Shown here: positions 10,221 through 23,244 of the stretch, piece by piece | Layout: the number at the start of each line of letters is the position of its first letter | Numbering within the stretch: the stretch's first letter is position 1 | NCBI GenBank assembly: GCA_007570785.1 | Contig: ML664199.1 | Coordinates: forward strand, 24,317,915-24,381,914 | Reading direction: 5' to 3' | DNA length: 64,000 nt | From: Antilocapra americana | Taxonomy: Eukaryota; Chordata; Mammalia; Artiodactyla; Antilocapridae | Notes under the pieces: generated by a model | The model's input: the letters and a program-made list of their open reading frames with translations, nothing else | Databases searched by the model: none | What the model was told of the DNA's origin: nothing | Program-made: the position numbers and the translations under genes

Positions 10221-11945
10221 AGAGCTTGATTTCTAAGAGGCCTTTTAAAGGATCTAGGCAGCCCACTGACAAGGAAAAAGGGCTAGTGAAGCTGACAAGA
10301 CAGGAAACACCTACTGTGTAGGACGAATCCTGTAGGTGATGAGTCTAAGGTTAAAAGGATGTGAACAGGAAAAAAAAAAAAAACGTTGTGTAAAACAAAC
10401 TGAAACAATTCATGCCCTTTGACTTTTAAAATAGCTGTACTGACAAACAGAAAGTTCAGTAAGCTGATGCTAATATATGCTACCAACTGGGTAAAATTAA
10501 ATCCTGAGGTTTTGGGCAAAGGTCTTTTAACCACTGTCAATTCACTGACAACAGACTGTGAGAGACAGAGCTGTGCCCCTGCCCCAAGTTCACCAGGAGT
10601 CGCTGGAGTCGCTGTGCGGGTGTGCATCTGGGGTGACCTACCCCCAACAAAGGTTCCTGCATGGGAAGAGGGAGGGGGAGGCACAAGGGGGCAAAGACAA
10701 GGACGTCTCACGTCCCCAGGTTTCTTCCTTTCAAGCTTTCCCACAGAAAGTTGTCAACTGAGTCTGGGTGGAGATCAGGGCTATTTAAAAAGAGTTTTAA
10801 ATTTAAAAGGACTGTCTAAGCATCTGGTACTGAGGGAGGCCACGTGGGTGTCTACACGGGAAGTTCATTTCTCAGAGTAGGGTGGTGTTCCCACCTGATG
10901 AAGCTCCTGGGCTCCCCGCCCCCACCTTTACTGCCCATCAGCTGTCAAGGAGCTGAAGGTTCACAAACACTCTGAGGGGCACCTCTCAACTCCCACCACA
11001 GGGGCGGCTGCTCTGTGGGCCTGCCCGCCCACCCACTGGGCTCTCCTGGGACCTGATGGTTCTCTCTTCTGTCAGTTTATTCTCTTGGATGAAATGACTA
11101 AACAGGAAGGTTCAGGGAGCTACACACCAGGCCTTGCTCTGCAGGTTGACCTCTGACCCTGGGCCCCACCTTTTGGGGGTCATGGACCATCTGTGAGTCT
11201 GATAAAGGTCAGTGAGCCTCAGCAATGACTGTGAACACAACACTACCCCCACCTCAGGGCATGGGCAGAGGACTTACAGGGACCCCCCGCCCCAGCCTTG
11301 GGCTGGGGGAGCCCTAAGCTCAACTGCGGCCAGACTCCGGTTCAGGGGAGTCCCTGCTGTCCTCAATTTCTCCCCACCTCCCAGCTCATCTCTGCCTCTG
11401 GCCTCACCCTTCTCCTCTCTGTCCTCCACATTTGCAGGAGTTCTTCCCAAACATAAACTCAAAAGTCATGGAAAACCCTGCAGTGCTCCCTACGCAGGCC
11501 AATACCCCGCTCAGTATCAGCGCAGGGGTCCCTCTCACAGGGGGCTTTGGGACGAGGGTCTCCACCCTCCCCCCCCACCAGATACCAGCCCTCCCTCAGA
11601 AGCCATACAACTACTTCACCTCTGGTTGACAAGGCCAGGTACACCGTACAGCAAGCATTTCCTAAGTTCTCTTAGTTGGTTTAGTTGTCTGACCAACTGA
11701 TTCTGAGAGACTCGTTGGTTTATGATGATGCTAAGCTTGAGATGAATGCCCCGGAGCTTTGAAACTCCTAACCCTAACCCTGTTTTGCTTCTGCGTTTAA
11801 CATGCGACATTACCTAAGTGAGAGTCATAAAGGCACATATCGCTTCCACGATTTCGGGAAATGCTCCTTTCCTTGCAGAATCCCTGACACTGCGTATTTG
11901 TAGGACTGAGCACCTCCCATGAGCATGAACACTTTCTTTCAGAAT
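10221..11945. other. Unique-looking sequence up to the BTF3 retrocopy
   Basis: No exon or mobile element recognised. It contains an A-run (about 10371-10383) and a 14-base telomere-like CCTAACCCTAACCC at about 11768, too short to be an interstitial telomere. Plus frames at 10419-10880 and 11212-11700 have no recognisable domain. Confidence 0.4.
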
Positions 11946-11962
11946 AAAAACTAGAACACCAG
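11946..11962 (+). repeat. Left target-site duplication of the BTF3 retrocopy
   Basis: Reads AAAAACTAGAACACCAG, identical to 12983-12999. The junction to the left is AAT/AAAAAC, which on the other strand is TTTTT/ATT, a good L1 endonuclease site. Confidence 0.9.
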
Positions 11963-12982
<1,020 letters not shown>

Positions 12983-12987
<5 letters not shown>

Positions 12988-12999
12988 CTAGAACACCAG
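12983..12999 (+). repeat. Right target-site duplication of the BTF3 retrocopy
   Basis: Perfect 17-bp copy of 11946-11962, directly after and overlapping the A-tail. It marks the 3' end of the insertion. Confidence 0.9.
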
Positions 13000-14582
13000 C
13001 CCTGGTCTTCCCTTTCAGCTGAGTCAGCGAGATTCTCAGTGTGCCTGCTCCAGGCACTCTGCACTCCCTCCAGGCTGTGGGGAGTGAAGAGCGCTGGTTA
13101 AACCCTCTGACCCGAAGATGGGCTGCCAGCGTCCTGTATGGCACACTCCTTGGAAGAGAGGGCTGAGGCTGCACAGGCTTCCCGGCCAGCAGTGGGTGGG
13201 CCCCACGTCAGGCCCCTTCTCCAGACCAGGGGCCCCAGGCTGCAGACGCCTGAGCAGCTAGACGCTGCCAGGCCATTAATCTCCTTGTATGATGAGAGAA
13301 TTTTGTTTTGCAACCACTCTGAACTCAGTGGAAACCAGTCCTTTTCAGTTTACATTTTATCCCATGAGTAATCACCTTTGGGGGAAGCAAAGTTGCCCGG
13401 ATGGAGCAGAGCAGTCCCCCTCTGTGTCCATACTCCCTCCCCCCAGACACTGGCTTCCTTGTCATCCATGAAGGCTCAGACCCCACGTTTCTCATAAGCA
13501 AGTTCAAACTCAAGTCAAGTAGAACAGAGTGTGAGAGGGCTGAATCCACCGTCTAGAAAAGAAGTCACCAAAAGCACAGTCCCTAATCTGCTTGCCAGTC
13601 CCTCTGAAAGTGCCCCTCTTCTTGGGGAGCCTTGATGAAAGTCATCCATCAGAAACAGAGGGGGCAGGGATGAGATTAGAGAGTCAGGCGGGGGGTGGGG
13701 GGTTGTCTCTCAAAAGTCTCTTTACCCTAAGAGCCTGGGAACCACAGGGGCCTGAGAAGATCAAACTTGTTTTGCAAAGACCCCTCTCACAGACCTGGGA
13801 GCTAGGAGGCCTAACCTTCAGAGGTGAGACTGGGGGGAGGGCATTTAGGGAGAGGAGGGGATGAGGCAGGTGACAATCAGACAGGGAGCCTGGGGTGCAC
13901 CCCTTCTGCCTCAATCCTGCCCGTGGAAAGCCAGCATTTAAATCCACTTTGAATCTAAGATTTTCAAAGAGTCTTACAAAAGAAAAGGCTGGGACACAGA
14001 CAGATGTGTCCGCGTGGTGCTGTGTGTGGAGCTGATGGCAGTACTGCTCACAGCTCATGGCCCATCCAGCGTTTATCCCTGCCCCACCAGCCATGGATCA
14101 TCACTACCCTCGCTGTGCAGAAGAGGTGACCAAGTGTCAAAGCAGGTCGGTGTGGAGACAAGCACAGCCACCAAGGGGGCGTGTGGAGCAACACTCGGCC
14201 TCGCTGCTGCCCCTGGGCCAAGCTGGAGCCCACTGGTCAGCAGGAGGTCTGCCCTGAGTCTCTCAGGTGGACAAGCCCACCCAGGAGCTCCAGGGACCCA
14301 CAGTGAGGGGCCTAGGGGGAACTGCCCCCAAATGTTCCTCCAAGGCACATAGATTACTCTAAACTAAAGGTGCTTAAGAATGGTGGATGCGGCAGGAACA
14401 CTGTGACCCCTCCTCCATCCCCCGAGGCAGGAGCTGAACCTCCATAAAGGATGCGCTTATCAGTGGGGACAGAGAACCTGAACAAACAAACCCTCGGCCT
14501 CTTTAGGGGACCAACCCCAGGCCAAACTGCTCAGAATTTTCACTAATTGGGCATCCAAAGCCTGCGCTTCTCTGTTCTGTCA
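13000..14582. other. Unique-looking sequence right of the BTF3 retrocopy
   Basis: Nothing identified as gene or repeat. A G-rich stretch at about 13687-13705 could form a quadruplex. Frames here overlap on both strands and lack recognisable domains. Confidence 0.4.
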
Positions 14583-15007
14583 CGTGTGCATACATGCTAA
14601 GTCGCTTCAGTCCTGTCTGACTGTGCAACCCTATGGACTGTAGCTTGTCAGGCTGTTCTGTCCATGGGATTCTCCAGGAAAGAATATTGGAGTGGGTTGC
14701 CATGCCCTTCTCCAGGGGATTTTTCTGACCGAGGGATTGAACCCTGGTCTCCTGCATTGCAGGCAGATTCTTTACCATCTGGGGCTTGCCTGGTGGCTGA
14801 GCTGGTAAAGAATCCACCTGCAATATGGGAGACCTGGGTTTGATCCCTGGGTTGGGAAGATCCCCTGGAGAAGGGAAAGGCTACCATTCCAGTATTCTTG
14901 CCTGGAGAATTCCATGGACCACATAGTTCACTGGGTCACAAAGAGTCAGACTCGACTAAGTGACTTTCACTTTCACTTTCTTTACCATCTGAGCCACTAG
15001 GTAAGCC
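14583..15007 (-). mobile_element. Bov-A type SINE (minus), split by a younger SINE
   Basis: The antisense Bov-A body runs from TGCTAAGTCGCTTCAGTCC to TTCTTTACCATCTG (14781). After the insertion at 14782-14977 it resumes with TTTACCATCTGAGCCACTAG and ends near 15007. Confidence 0.88.
14782..14977 (+). mobile_element. Bov-A type SINE nested inside the minus-strand SINE
   Basis: Sense SINE from GGGCTTGCCTGGTGGCTGAG to GACTTTCACTTTCACT. The 14-bp target duplication TTCTTTACCATCTG is present at 14768-14781 and 14978-14991, so this copy inserted later, in the opposite orientation. Confidence 0.9.
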
Positions 15008-15706
15008 CCTCTTTGTCCTGGCAACTCTTCTCAAATTTGTTTCTTTGTCTATTGAGTATAAAAGCCACCTTCTTTGGCCACATCTTGGGTTCCACTTCAG
15101 TAAGACCTCCGTGAATAGGAATTAAGACTTGCCTCTTCTTCTCCTGTTCATCTGTCTTGTGTCAATTTTACTATCAGTCCAGAGACAAGAACTCCAGCAG
15201 CGTGGGAGCCCTGAGGACAACCCCAGACTAAACACAGGCTGGAGAGACTGAACCACATTCCCACCCCATCCCCCGTCCCACCAGCCCACATTCCCTCCCT
15301 GGAGCCACAATGAATGTGGTGTACAGGTACTGAGGGTTCAAAAGGAGACTGAGGCTACTGACTCGGACCTTCCTCCTACAGTTTCAGGAGCAAAAGCCAG
15401 TGGATAGAGTCAGATGTGAACCTTTGATGTCACTGGATTCCTGGACTGCTTGGAGACTGTCTCCCTTCAGGGTATGGTGATGACTCTGGCTTCTAAGAGT
15501 TCAGGGGAAAAGGCAAAGATTCTAAAGAAAACAAGTTTTCTCAAGACCAAGTGTGTTGTTGAACAGAACAGGGGACTGGGGCGGGGCCCACGCCCCCAGC
15601 TCCTGGTCTGCAAACCCTCTACTGACAGCCGCCTTAATGTCTGTCAACAGAAAAGTGAATGTAACATGTTGTGAGTTCTTCATTCAACACCGCACAGCTA
15701 TGAAGA
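15008..15706. other. Intronic sequence with no recognised feature
   Basis: Nothing recognised beyond unremarkable mixed-composition sequence. Confidence 0.4.
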
Positions 15707-16028
15707 GAGTGAAAGTGAAGTGAGAGTCACTCAGTCATGTCCAACTTTTTGCAACCCCATGGACTATACAGTCCATGGAACGGTCCAGGCCAGAATACTG
15801 GAGAGAGCAGCCTTCCCCTTCTCCAGGGAATCTTCCCAACTCAGGGATCAAACCCAGGTCTCCCACATTGTGGTTGGATTCTTTACTAGCTGAGCCACTA
15901 GGGAAGCTCAAGAATACTGGAGTGGGTAGCCATTCCCTTCTCCAAGGGATCTTCTCAACCCAGGAATTGAACTGGGGTCTCCTGCATTGCAGGCGGATTC
16001 TTTACCAGCTGAGCTACCAGGGAATCCC
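15707..16028 (-). mobile_element. BOV-A2-type dimeric SINE, minus
   Basis: Two tandem antisense Bov-A monomers: the first ends with TGAGCCACTAGGGAAGCTC (about 15909), and the second repeats AAGAATACTGGAGTGGGTAG through TGAGCTACCAGGGAATCCC. Confidence 0.88.
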
Positions 16029-16164
16029 AGAGAAGAGAGATAGCTCACTAAAGCTTCACAGATACCCATGAATAAACCTAAGAACAAGGCTGAGAGAAAA
16101 GCCCAATTTGCATAGTAACACAGATGATACACATTATATAAAATCTGAAACAAAATAAACAAAG

Positions 16165-16272
16165 ATTTTCTTGGAGGTCCAGTGGTTTAGACCCCCTGCT
16201 TCCATTGCAAGAGGTATTCGTGGCTTTGATCCCTGGTTGGGGAAGATTCTGCATGAAAAAGAATAAATAATC
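16165..16272 (+). mobile_element. tRNA-Glu-derived ruminant SINE, diverged
   Basis: TCTTGGAGGTCCAGTGGTTT, CCCCTGCTTCCATTGCAAG, and TTTGATCCCTGGTTGGGG, with an A/T-rich tail. Confidence 0.75.
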
Positions 16273-16279
16273 CTTCACA

Positions 16280-16508
16280 TTGCTGGCCACCTGATGTGAA
16301 GAGCCGGTTCACTGGAAAAGACCCTGATTCTGGGAAAGACTGAAGGCAAGAGAAGGGGACAACAGAGGATGAGATGATTGAATGGCATCACCAACTCAAT
16401 GGACATGAATTTGAGCAAGCTCCGGAAGATGGTGAAGGACAGGGAAGCCTGGAATGCTGCAGTCCATGGGTTGCAAAGAGTCAGACATGACTGAGCGACT
16501 GAGTAATT
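16280..16508 (+). mobile_element. BovB LINE 3' end fragment
   Basis: GGCCACCTGATGTGAAGAGC, AAAGACCCTGATTCTGGG, ATGAGATGATTGAATGGCAT, and the end GAGTCAGACATGACTGAGCG. It is the C-terminal BovB reverse-transcriptase region plus 3' end, in sense. Confidence 0.88.
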
Positions 16509-17039
16509 ATATGCACTGCTAAGATTACACAAGTGTTTAATAAAAGGATAAACAAGAGCTTACTTTCCTCCTGGGGGGAAAGTAGGAGGGAAAATCATCA
16601 GTAAAGTGCACCCAGTGATTCAACTGTATTTGCAACACTTTATTTAAGGTGAGTGATAGGCATTTGGAGGCTCCCATTTAATTCTCTGTGTGTATGTGTG
16701 TGCATGCATGTGCACACTCCGTCGTGTCTGACTCTGTGACTGCGTCACCTAGGAAGCATTACATTCTACATTTTCATTAAAAAAAAAAAAAGAATGAAGA
16801 TGCAGAGCATACTTCTCTTGGAACAGGTTTGCAAACCACCAGGTTTCGAAGCACCACTTCTGCCACCATGTGGCTCCTTGAGGTATTACATGCACACAAT
16901 TTTCAGAAAATGCAAGGCTGAAAAGGGGCATTATTAGTTCATTCTCAGGTGCAACGTCACAGGAAAGTAACCCACAGTGAGAGCTCCAGTGTCCACCACT
17001 CTGTATGTAACCAATGCTAGAAGTCTATTTGACCAATTG

Positions 17040-18475
17040 TGAATGGTGCTTGATGACAGCACAGAAAGCACGACACGATGCAAACAAAGGAAACTGGACC
17101 CCCACCTTACACCACACACAAAGATTAACTCAGCATGGATCACGGACTTACACATAAGACTTGAAAACTATAAACTCCCAGGAGAAATCAGAAAGGGAAA
17201 GCAATGTGACATCCGTCTTGGCAACGATTTTCTTCATGTGACCACCAAGAATGCAAGCTACCAAAGCAAAGTCAGCAAGTGGGACTACATCAAACTGAAA
17301 AGCCTCTGTCCAGCAAAAGAAACAATAAAAAAATGAAAACATAACGTAAAGATGAGAGAAAAAATTTTCAAATCACATGTTACATAGGGGTTAATACTCA
17401 AGATGTATCTAAAAAAATGCATACAGCTCAAAAGCAAAAAAAAAAAACCTAAAAAACAAAAGCAAACATTTTTCCAAAGACTTACAGATGACCAACAGGT
17501 ACATAGAAAATGCACCACATTAGGAAAATGCAAATCAAACTACAGTGAAATGTCACCTCACACCTGTCAGTAACGCTTTTATCAAAAAGGCAAGAAATTA
17601 AAAAATGTTGGCAAGGATGTCAGGGGAAAAGGGAACCCTCATGCTCTGTGTGTGGGAATGTCAGTGTGGGCAGCCACTGTTGAATAGAGTAGGGAAGTTC
17701 CTGAAAAAAACTAAAAATAGAGTTACCATGTCACCCAGCAATCCCACTTCTGGGTGTATACTGGAAGGAAATGAAATCGTGATCTCAGAGACAGCTTTGT
17801 GCTCTCTTGCTTACTGCAGCACCGCTCACAATGACCTAGGCACAGAAACAACCTAAGGGTCCATCGCTGGACGAACAGGAAAAGAAAGTTTCTCTCTCTC
17901 CCACACACAGGCACACACGCACACACACACACACACACAGAGGAAAGCATCTCAGCTATAAAAAAGGACATCCTGCCTTTTGCAACAACATGGATGGACT
18001 GCTAGGGCATTTATTTCACTAAGTGAAATAAATCAGACAGAGAGAGACAAATACTATATGATCGAACCTACACATGGAATCAAACAACACTGAACCCACA
18101 GAAACAGCAGAAGGGGGATGCCAGGGACTGGGCCAGGGTTGGGGAGGGGAGATGCTGGTCAGAGGTATAGAGCTGAGCTCCAGTTACGGGACGAATCAGC
18201 TTTGGGGATGTGCCGTCCAGCATGGGGACAATAATTAACAATACAGTATATGCGAAAGTCCTTTCAAGAGAAGACATTTTATGTTCTCACCACAACAAAA
18301 TGGTAATTATGTGCGGTCGTGGGTGGGTTAATTAACCTTCTCATGGTAAACATGTTGGAAAACTATGTACGTGTCTCAAATTATTACATTATACATCTTA
18401 AAATCACATGAAGTTACATGTCAATTACATCTCAAGAAAGCTGGGAAAAAAAGGGAAAATTTTAAAAACATTATT
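17040..18475 (+). mobile_element. L1 fragment: ORF2 end and 3' region
   Basis: L1-like order: AAACTGGACCCCCACCTTAC, AAGATTAACTCAGCATGG, AAACTCCCAGGAGAAATC, then AATGTTGGCAAGGATGTCAG, TGGACGAACAGG and AAGTGAAATAAATCAGACAG. Frames are broken throughout. A CA/CT microsatellite (17891-17939) sits inside it. Confidence 0.8.
17891..17939 (+). repeat. (CT)n/(CA)n microsatellite
   Basis: A short TCTCTCTCTC run is followed by imperfect then perfect CA repeats inside the L1 fragment. Confidence 0.9.
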
Positions 18476-19531
18476 CTATGAAGCCCAGTCAAAGGTGATG
18501 AGAAAGTTACTGGACGTGAACTGTAGGGAAAAAAAGGATGAATGTAAGATGCATCTGAGACAAGCAAGTTAAATTAGTCATAACACCAACAAGACCAGGT
18601 GAGACGGGCTGGCGTCTGGACACAGTCACCCTGGTGGGTGAGTGGGGGACCTGTGTGTAGACTCCGAACCCAGGAGCGAAGAAGAAACTGTGAGAGGATG
18701 TCAGTCCACGGTGTGAGGCTGATGTGCAGAACCTGGCGCTTCTCACAGCAGACATTGCCAGAGATCAGCACCCCTCTCCTGAATACCCAGGTCGGAGACA
18801 CAAACCCAGAGCCTAAACACGGCCGTCCTGACTAGATGTATAGAAACAGGTCCTCGTGGGACATCGCGTGCATTCAGGCACTAACTTGGTGAAGGGAACA
18901 GACCACAGGCTTAACTACATCCTGTTCCCTCTGTGAGGTGGTGTGTGTGATGGCTGTACAGGGGTGCTTGCCCTGCCCTTTAATCCAGCTGCACCTCACA
19001 GCCGACCACCAGGTCTGTGCGGGCTCAGCCCCTCCAGTGGGAGCAGGACCCAGCATCCAGTTGAGACTCACAAGATGGGGAAACCGACAAACAGTGGTAT
19101 CTCACTAAAAAGGAACGACATAAATTAGCCTCCTGCCCAAACACGCACCAACACACACCTTCCCACAGGTGAGCGCAGGTCTGACTGCCATGTGCTGGGC
19201 TCGATTCAGGTCACCCCACATCCCACAGATGTCCCTCCTCCTCCTCCCACTCCCACCAAGGTCAGCTTTCAGGTGCTCTGACATGTCTCCAGTTTTCCTT
19301 CCAGAACAGGAAGGAAGGAAGGTTGCAAGTTCACAATCCTCACAAGAGTCCACTCATGGGGGTGGTGACCAAGGGAGGACTAGTTTGATGTAACTAAAGT
19401 ACATTACTATCTGGTCACTGCCACAGAACTGGATTTAACTTGAGAGGATCTGAATGCAGTGATGTCTAAAATTTAATATCAAACAGTGTCTTCACGACAG
19501 CTAACCTCCTCCATGGCAGGGTAAGCAGATT
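18476..19531. other. Unique-looking intronic sequence
   Basis: No element or exon recognised. A small GGAA repeat lies near 19308-19320. Confidence 0.4.
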
Positions 19532-19655
19532 CCTTCTTTCTTTCTTTTTTTCTGGCAGCACCATGAGGCATCTAGGATCTCACTTTGCCAACTGGGGATC
19601 AAACCACAGACCTTGGCGGTGAGATCACCAAGTCCTAACCACTGGACTGAAAAGG
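19532..19655 (-). mobile_element. tRNA-Glu-derived ruminant SINE, minus
   Basis: CT-rich tail at the left, then GGGGATCAAACCACAGACC and GTCCTAACCACTGGACTG, the antisense SINE head. Confidence 0.7.
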
Positions 19656-19664
19656 TCAGAGTAT

Positions 19665-19905
19665 GACTATTTTAGGCTCTGAGGGCCCCAGGCGTCTGTT
19701 TTGACTTTTCACCAGCCCCCGTGGCTCAGAGGCAGCCCTGGATGACAGCAAACAGATGCTGGGTTGCGTCCCCAAACTGATGTTCAAATATCATGTAATT
19801 TTCACACCTTCATTTATTTCAGACATTAAAAGCTGTCAAAACCATTCTTGGTTCACAGGCTGTGGCTAGGCTTGGCCTGCAGACTGAACCACATCTGATA
19901 AACAC
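19665..19905 (+). mobile_element. Ancient hAT-type DNA transposon fragment
   Basis: TATTTTAGGCTCTGAGGGCC, CAGAGGCAGCCCTGGATGAC, AAAACCATTCTTGGTTCACA and GGCTGTGGCTAGGCTTGGCC follow the order of a common non-autonomous hAT element of mammals (the one ending in a phrase resembling GGCCCGCGGGCCGTAG). Recognition is from memory; the copy is heavily diverged. Confidence 0.5.
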
Positions 19906-20419
19906 ACATAAAACATCATTTACTGTATAACCGTGAGAAAACAGATTTTTCTTTATAAGATGCTAACTTCTTAAGCAACATATCGGACAGCAGGTTCCCA
20001 AAGTGAATGCCCCAAAGACCCCCAGTCACAGCCTTCACAAGGAGGAATGTCGGGTTAACAACAACAGGAAGACAGACTCCCAGCTTCCACGGTGCCTGCA
20101 GCAACACAAATGATAGAGTCAAGACAGAGTCTGACCCAAACACACCTGCCCAGCCCAGCTTGGGTAGCACTCCCGCCGGGATGCCCCCACACAGAGAGAA
20201 AGACCACAGCTGCTGGAGTCAAGAGGAACAGGACTGTGGGGCTCAGGAAACAGACACACCCTTCTCTTCCAAATCAGTCATGTCTGACATTCAGGACTTC
20301 ATCCTCCAAAAAATTCCAAACAGGTGTTTCAGCGTCACTGACCTCCACTGATGCCCACTGCCCAGCTGTCCATCTTCACTCTCTCCTTTTTTTAAGATCT
20401 CTCTCTTTTTTTTTTTTGA
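19906..20419. other. Unique-looking intronic sequence
   Basis: No exon or element recognised. The plus frame at 20007-20351 has no familiar domain. Confidence 0.35.
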
Positions 20420-20586
20420 TGTGGACCATTTTTAAAGTCTTTATTGAATTTGTTACAATATTGTTTCTGTTTTCTGTTTTGGTTTTGGCCAAGAGGCATG
20501 TGGGATCTTAGCTGCCTGACCAGGGACTGAACCGCACGCCCTGCACTGGAAGGTGAAGTCTTAACCACTAGACCATCAGGGAAGTA
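20420..20586 (-). mobile_element. tRNA-Glu-derived ruminant SINE, minus, with conserved 3' extension
   Basis: AAAGTCTTTATTGAATTTG and ACAATATTGTTTCTGTTTTC at the left, then GGACTGAACCGCACGCCC and TCTTAACCACTAGACCATCA. The same 3' extension appears in the SINE at 44993-45170. Confidence 0.85.
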
Positions 20587-21166
20587 AGTCCTCTTCACTC
20601 TCTGCTTCCACTTCATTCTTCCTTCTTCCCAGCTTATAAGAAGTCATACATGTCCTTCAATTCTATTAAAGTTGTGATAAGAAATAAAAAGTTGACAAGC
20701 TACTTTACAAGGTTAAAGGTTAAAGCTAGACTTCCCCCAGAACATCTTCACCTGACAATTACCTTCATCATTCTGAACAGCAACATGGAAATATCACCCA
20801 GAGAGAGAGATGCTTTTCAGCAGAAAGCTTTCTTTGCCCCTCAGATGACATCTAAGATCTGCCTGGTGAAAAAGTCCATTTGCAAACAAGTACATTTGTT
20901 GAGAGTAGACCTTTACTTTCGTTCACTGATATAATGGAAAGCTGACTGGTTGGGCAATCTAGAGCAGCTTCCTACACACCAGTCCTAATTGTAAGATGTG
21001 AACCCTGAAGGGGTTAGGCAGGGTCAGAGGTGAAAGGCAGAGCCTGACACAGGGCAGGAACCCACAGCTGGTAGTTATCACCATAAACGGGACACTGAAG
21101 AACGAGCTGAGAATTTAATGTGAGGATATGTGGGAGAAGTCTTTTAAGAGAAAAGCATTCCTGGTG

Positions 21167-21272
21167 GCTTTTTTTCCCCCCATGTGGGATCTTGGTTCTC
21201 CCACCAGGGATCAAACCCATTGCCCCTGCATTGGGAGCACAGGGTCTGAACCAATGACCCACCAGTGAGATC
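21167..21272 (-). mobile_element. tRNA-Glu-derived ruminant SINE, minus
   Basis: GTGGGATCTTGGTTCTCCCA, CAGGGATCAAACCCATTGCC, CATTGGGAGCACAGGGTCTG. Confidence 0.75.
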
Positions 21273-21367
21273 CCCAAAGAACCACATTTCTCTTTGCAAA
21301 TGGAAAAGGGGAAATAAAGAAAACGTACACGAGGAAATTCTCCTGGTTTGTAGCGGTGGGCAGAGAA

Positions 21368-21420
21368 GGTTGTGTACTTCCCTATTTCACACACAGAGGG
21401 CTGTATGTTTCTCTGTTTAT

Positions 21421-21475
<55 letters not shown>

Positions 21476-21534
21476 CTGTGTGTTTCCCCATTTCTCACAT
21501 AGACATACACACAGGGCTGTGTGTTTCCCTATTT

Positions 21535-21577
<43 letters not shown>

Positions 21578-21597
21578 GGTTATGTGTTTCACTGTTT

Positions 21598-21630
<33 letters not shown>

Positions 21631-21870
21631 GGCTGTGTGTTTCCCTGTTTCTCACACACACACACAGAGGGTTATGTGTTTCACTGTTTCTCACACACAG
21701 ACACACACACACACACACAGGGCTGTGTGTTTCCCTGTTTCACACACACACACACAGACACATACCACACACTCACATACACCATACACACACAGACACA
21801 GACACAGACATAGACATACCACTTGCTGGAAAGGACCACACACACATACACACACACAGACACCACTGCT
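21368..21870 (+). repeat. Compound satellite: CA tracts alternating with a 26-28 bp spacer, about eight copies
   Basis: Spacers of the form GGGCTGTGTGTTTCCCTGTT or GGGTTATGTGTTTCACTGTT, each followed by TCTCACACA, start near 21368, 21398, 21473, 21512, 21577, 21630, 21668 and 21720. They are separated by CA runs of varied length. Spacers 5 and 7 share the TTATG/CACTG variant and 6 and 8 share the CTGTG/CCCTG variant, so the right half is a two-spacer higher-order unit of about 91 bp. Threonine-histidine-rich open frames in every phase are artefacts. Confidence 0.9.
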
Positions 21871-22587
21871 GGAAAAGCACCAAACTTGGCCTGTGCTGGT
21901 AAATTAGCAGCTTATTCAACTGTCAAGAATTCACAATATTTTAACTGTCCTATTTAACACAAAGCTTCTAGAAAGACCTCGGAAATACAGTCACCATTAC
22001 AATCATGAGTTGTGGTCGGGGGAGTGACTCCTCTGTTATCAGAGCATGTTTGTGTATGTGCTTCTGTGCACTTTCCTACAAAGGTCTGCACACCACAGAG
22101 CCTCAAGGTGTTCTGTGCCTAGTAAGTCAAATTTAGACCATGATGACCCATCCACCTGCTCTAAGCACCTGTGGGCTTTTTTCCCACATCCTCGTCATGT
22201 CCTTGTTGGGTGCACCTTCGCCAGGGATGCGGGACAGGACACTGAACCCACGCACTCGTTACGCAATCATCTCCCACCAAGCTAAGCCCCCTCAAGGGCC
22301 CCTGCTCCCACCTCGTTTCCACAGCACATCGTCACCGCCGCATGACTTGACCACTGACGCAACCACCTAACCTAACCACACAGAACACTCACCTGCGCAA
22401 CTAACAGCACTGCCCACATCTTTCGGGGTCTGGCAGCATACCACTGTGAGAACTCAAGGCTGAAAGAAGGGGCTGACAGAGCCAGACTGATGATGGGGCA
22501 GGAGGAGGTCTCCTGCCTCAACACAGCAGACCCCCAGTCTTTCCAGAAAGACTCAACTGTAGACCCCACAGCCAGAGATGTAACACT
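21871..22587. other. Unique-looking intronic sequence
   Basis: Nothing recognised as gene or repeat. Confidence 0.4.
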
Positions 22588-22800
22588 GTGCCATGCATGC
22601 TCAGTCATGTCCGACTCTGACCCCACGGACTGTGGCCCACCAGGCTCCTCTGTCCATGGGATTCCCCAGGCAAGCATACTGGAGTGGGTTGCCATTTCCT
22701 CCTCCACGGAATCTTCCCACCCCAGGGATCGAACCCACATCTCCTGTGTCTCCTGCATTGCAGGTGGATTCTTTACCTGCTGAGCCATTGGGGAAGCCCC
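22588..22800 (-). mobile_element. Bov-A type SINE, minus
   Basis: CATGCTCAGTCATGTCCGAC, CACCAGGCTCCTCTGTCCAT, CCAGGGATCGAACCCACATC and TGAGCCATTGGGGAAGCCCC. Confidence 0.88.
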
Positions 22801-23244
22801 ATATGGGATGGATTAAAGAGGGTGAATTTAAGAATCACTTCCTGGGCTTAGAAATTAAGGTTCAGGAATATTCATAAACTCCCCCTACTAAACAAGCCAA
22901 AATACCTAAAGTAAAGGGACTGTGCTCTGGCCACAGTGTCAGTTAACTTTAATGAAAACAGTGTTTTCTATGTCCTGGCTACAGAGGATGGTTACTGACA
23001 TGCAGCGTGTGCACAGTTAAAAAGTATTTTATAAAAAGGGGAAAGTAAGTAGCATTGAAAACCCTCATCTTTGCAGAGAATTGCTGAAATATACAATTAT
23101 TTTTTAAAGCTATATTTGAGGTATACATTGAAAACTAGCATTAAATAATAATTTTTTTGCTCTTTTTTCCCCCTTATCATATAGAGTATTTTCAGCAGTT
23201 TATTTATGAACGGGAGAAAATGAGGCCCTTTTTTCAAAGGGCCT

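Noticed and set aside
11765..11782. Telomere-like CCTAACCCTAACCC
   Set aside because: Only about two and a half units; expected by chance at this length and not an interstitial telomere.
17040..17336. 97-codon plus open frame
   Set aside because: It is L1 ORF2 remnant (the LDPHLTPHTKINSAWITDLH-type stretch), not a gene.
21265..21907. Thr/His-rich open frames up to 182 codons
   Set aside because: CA repeats translate as Thr-His; three phases are open at once.
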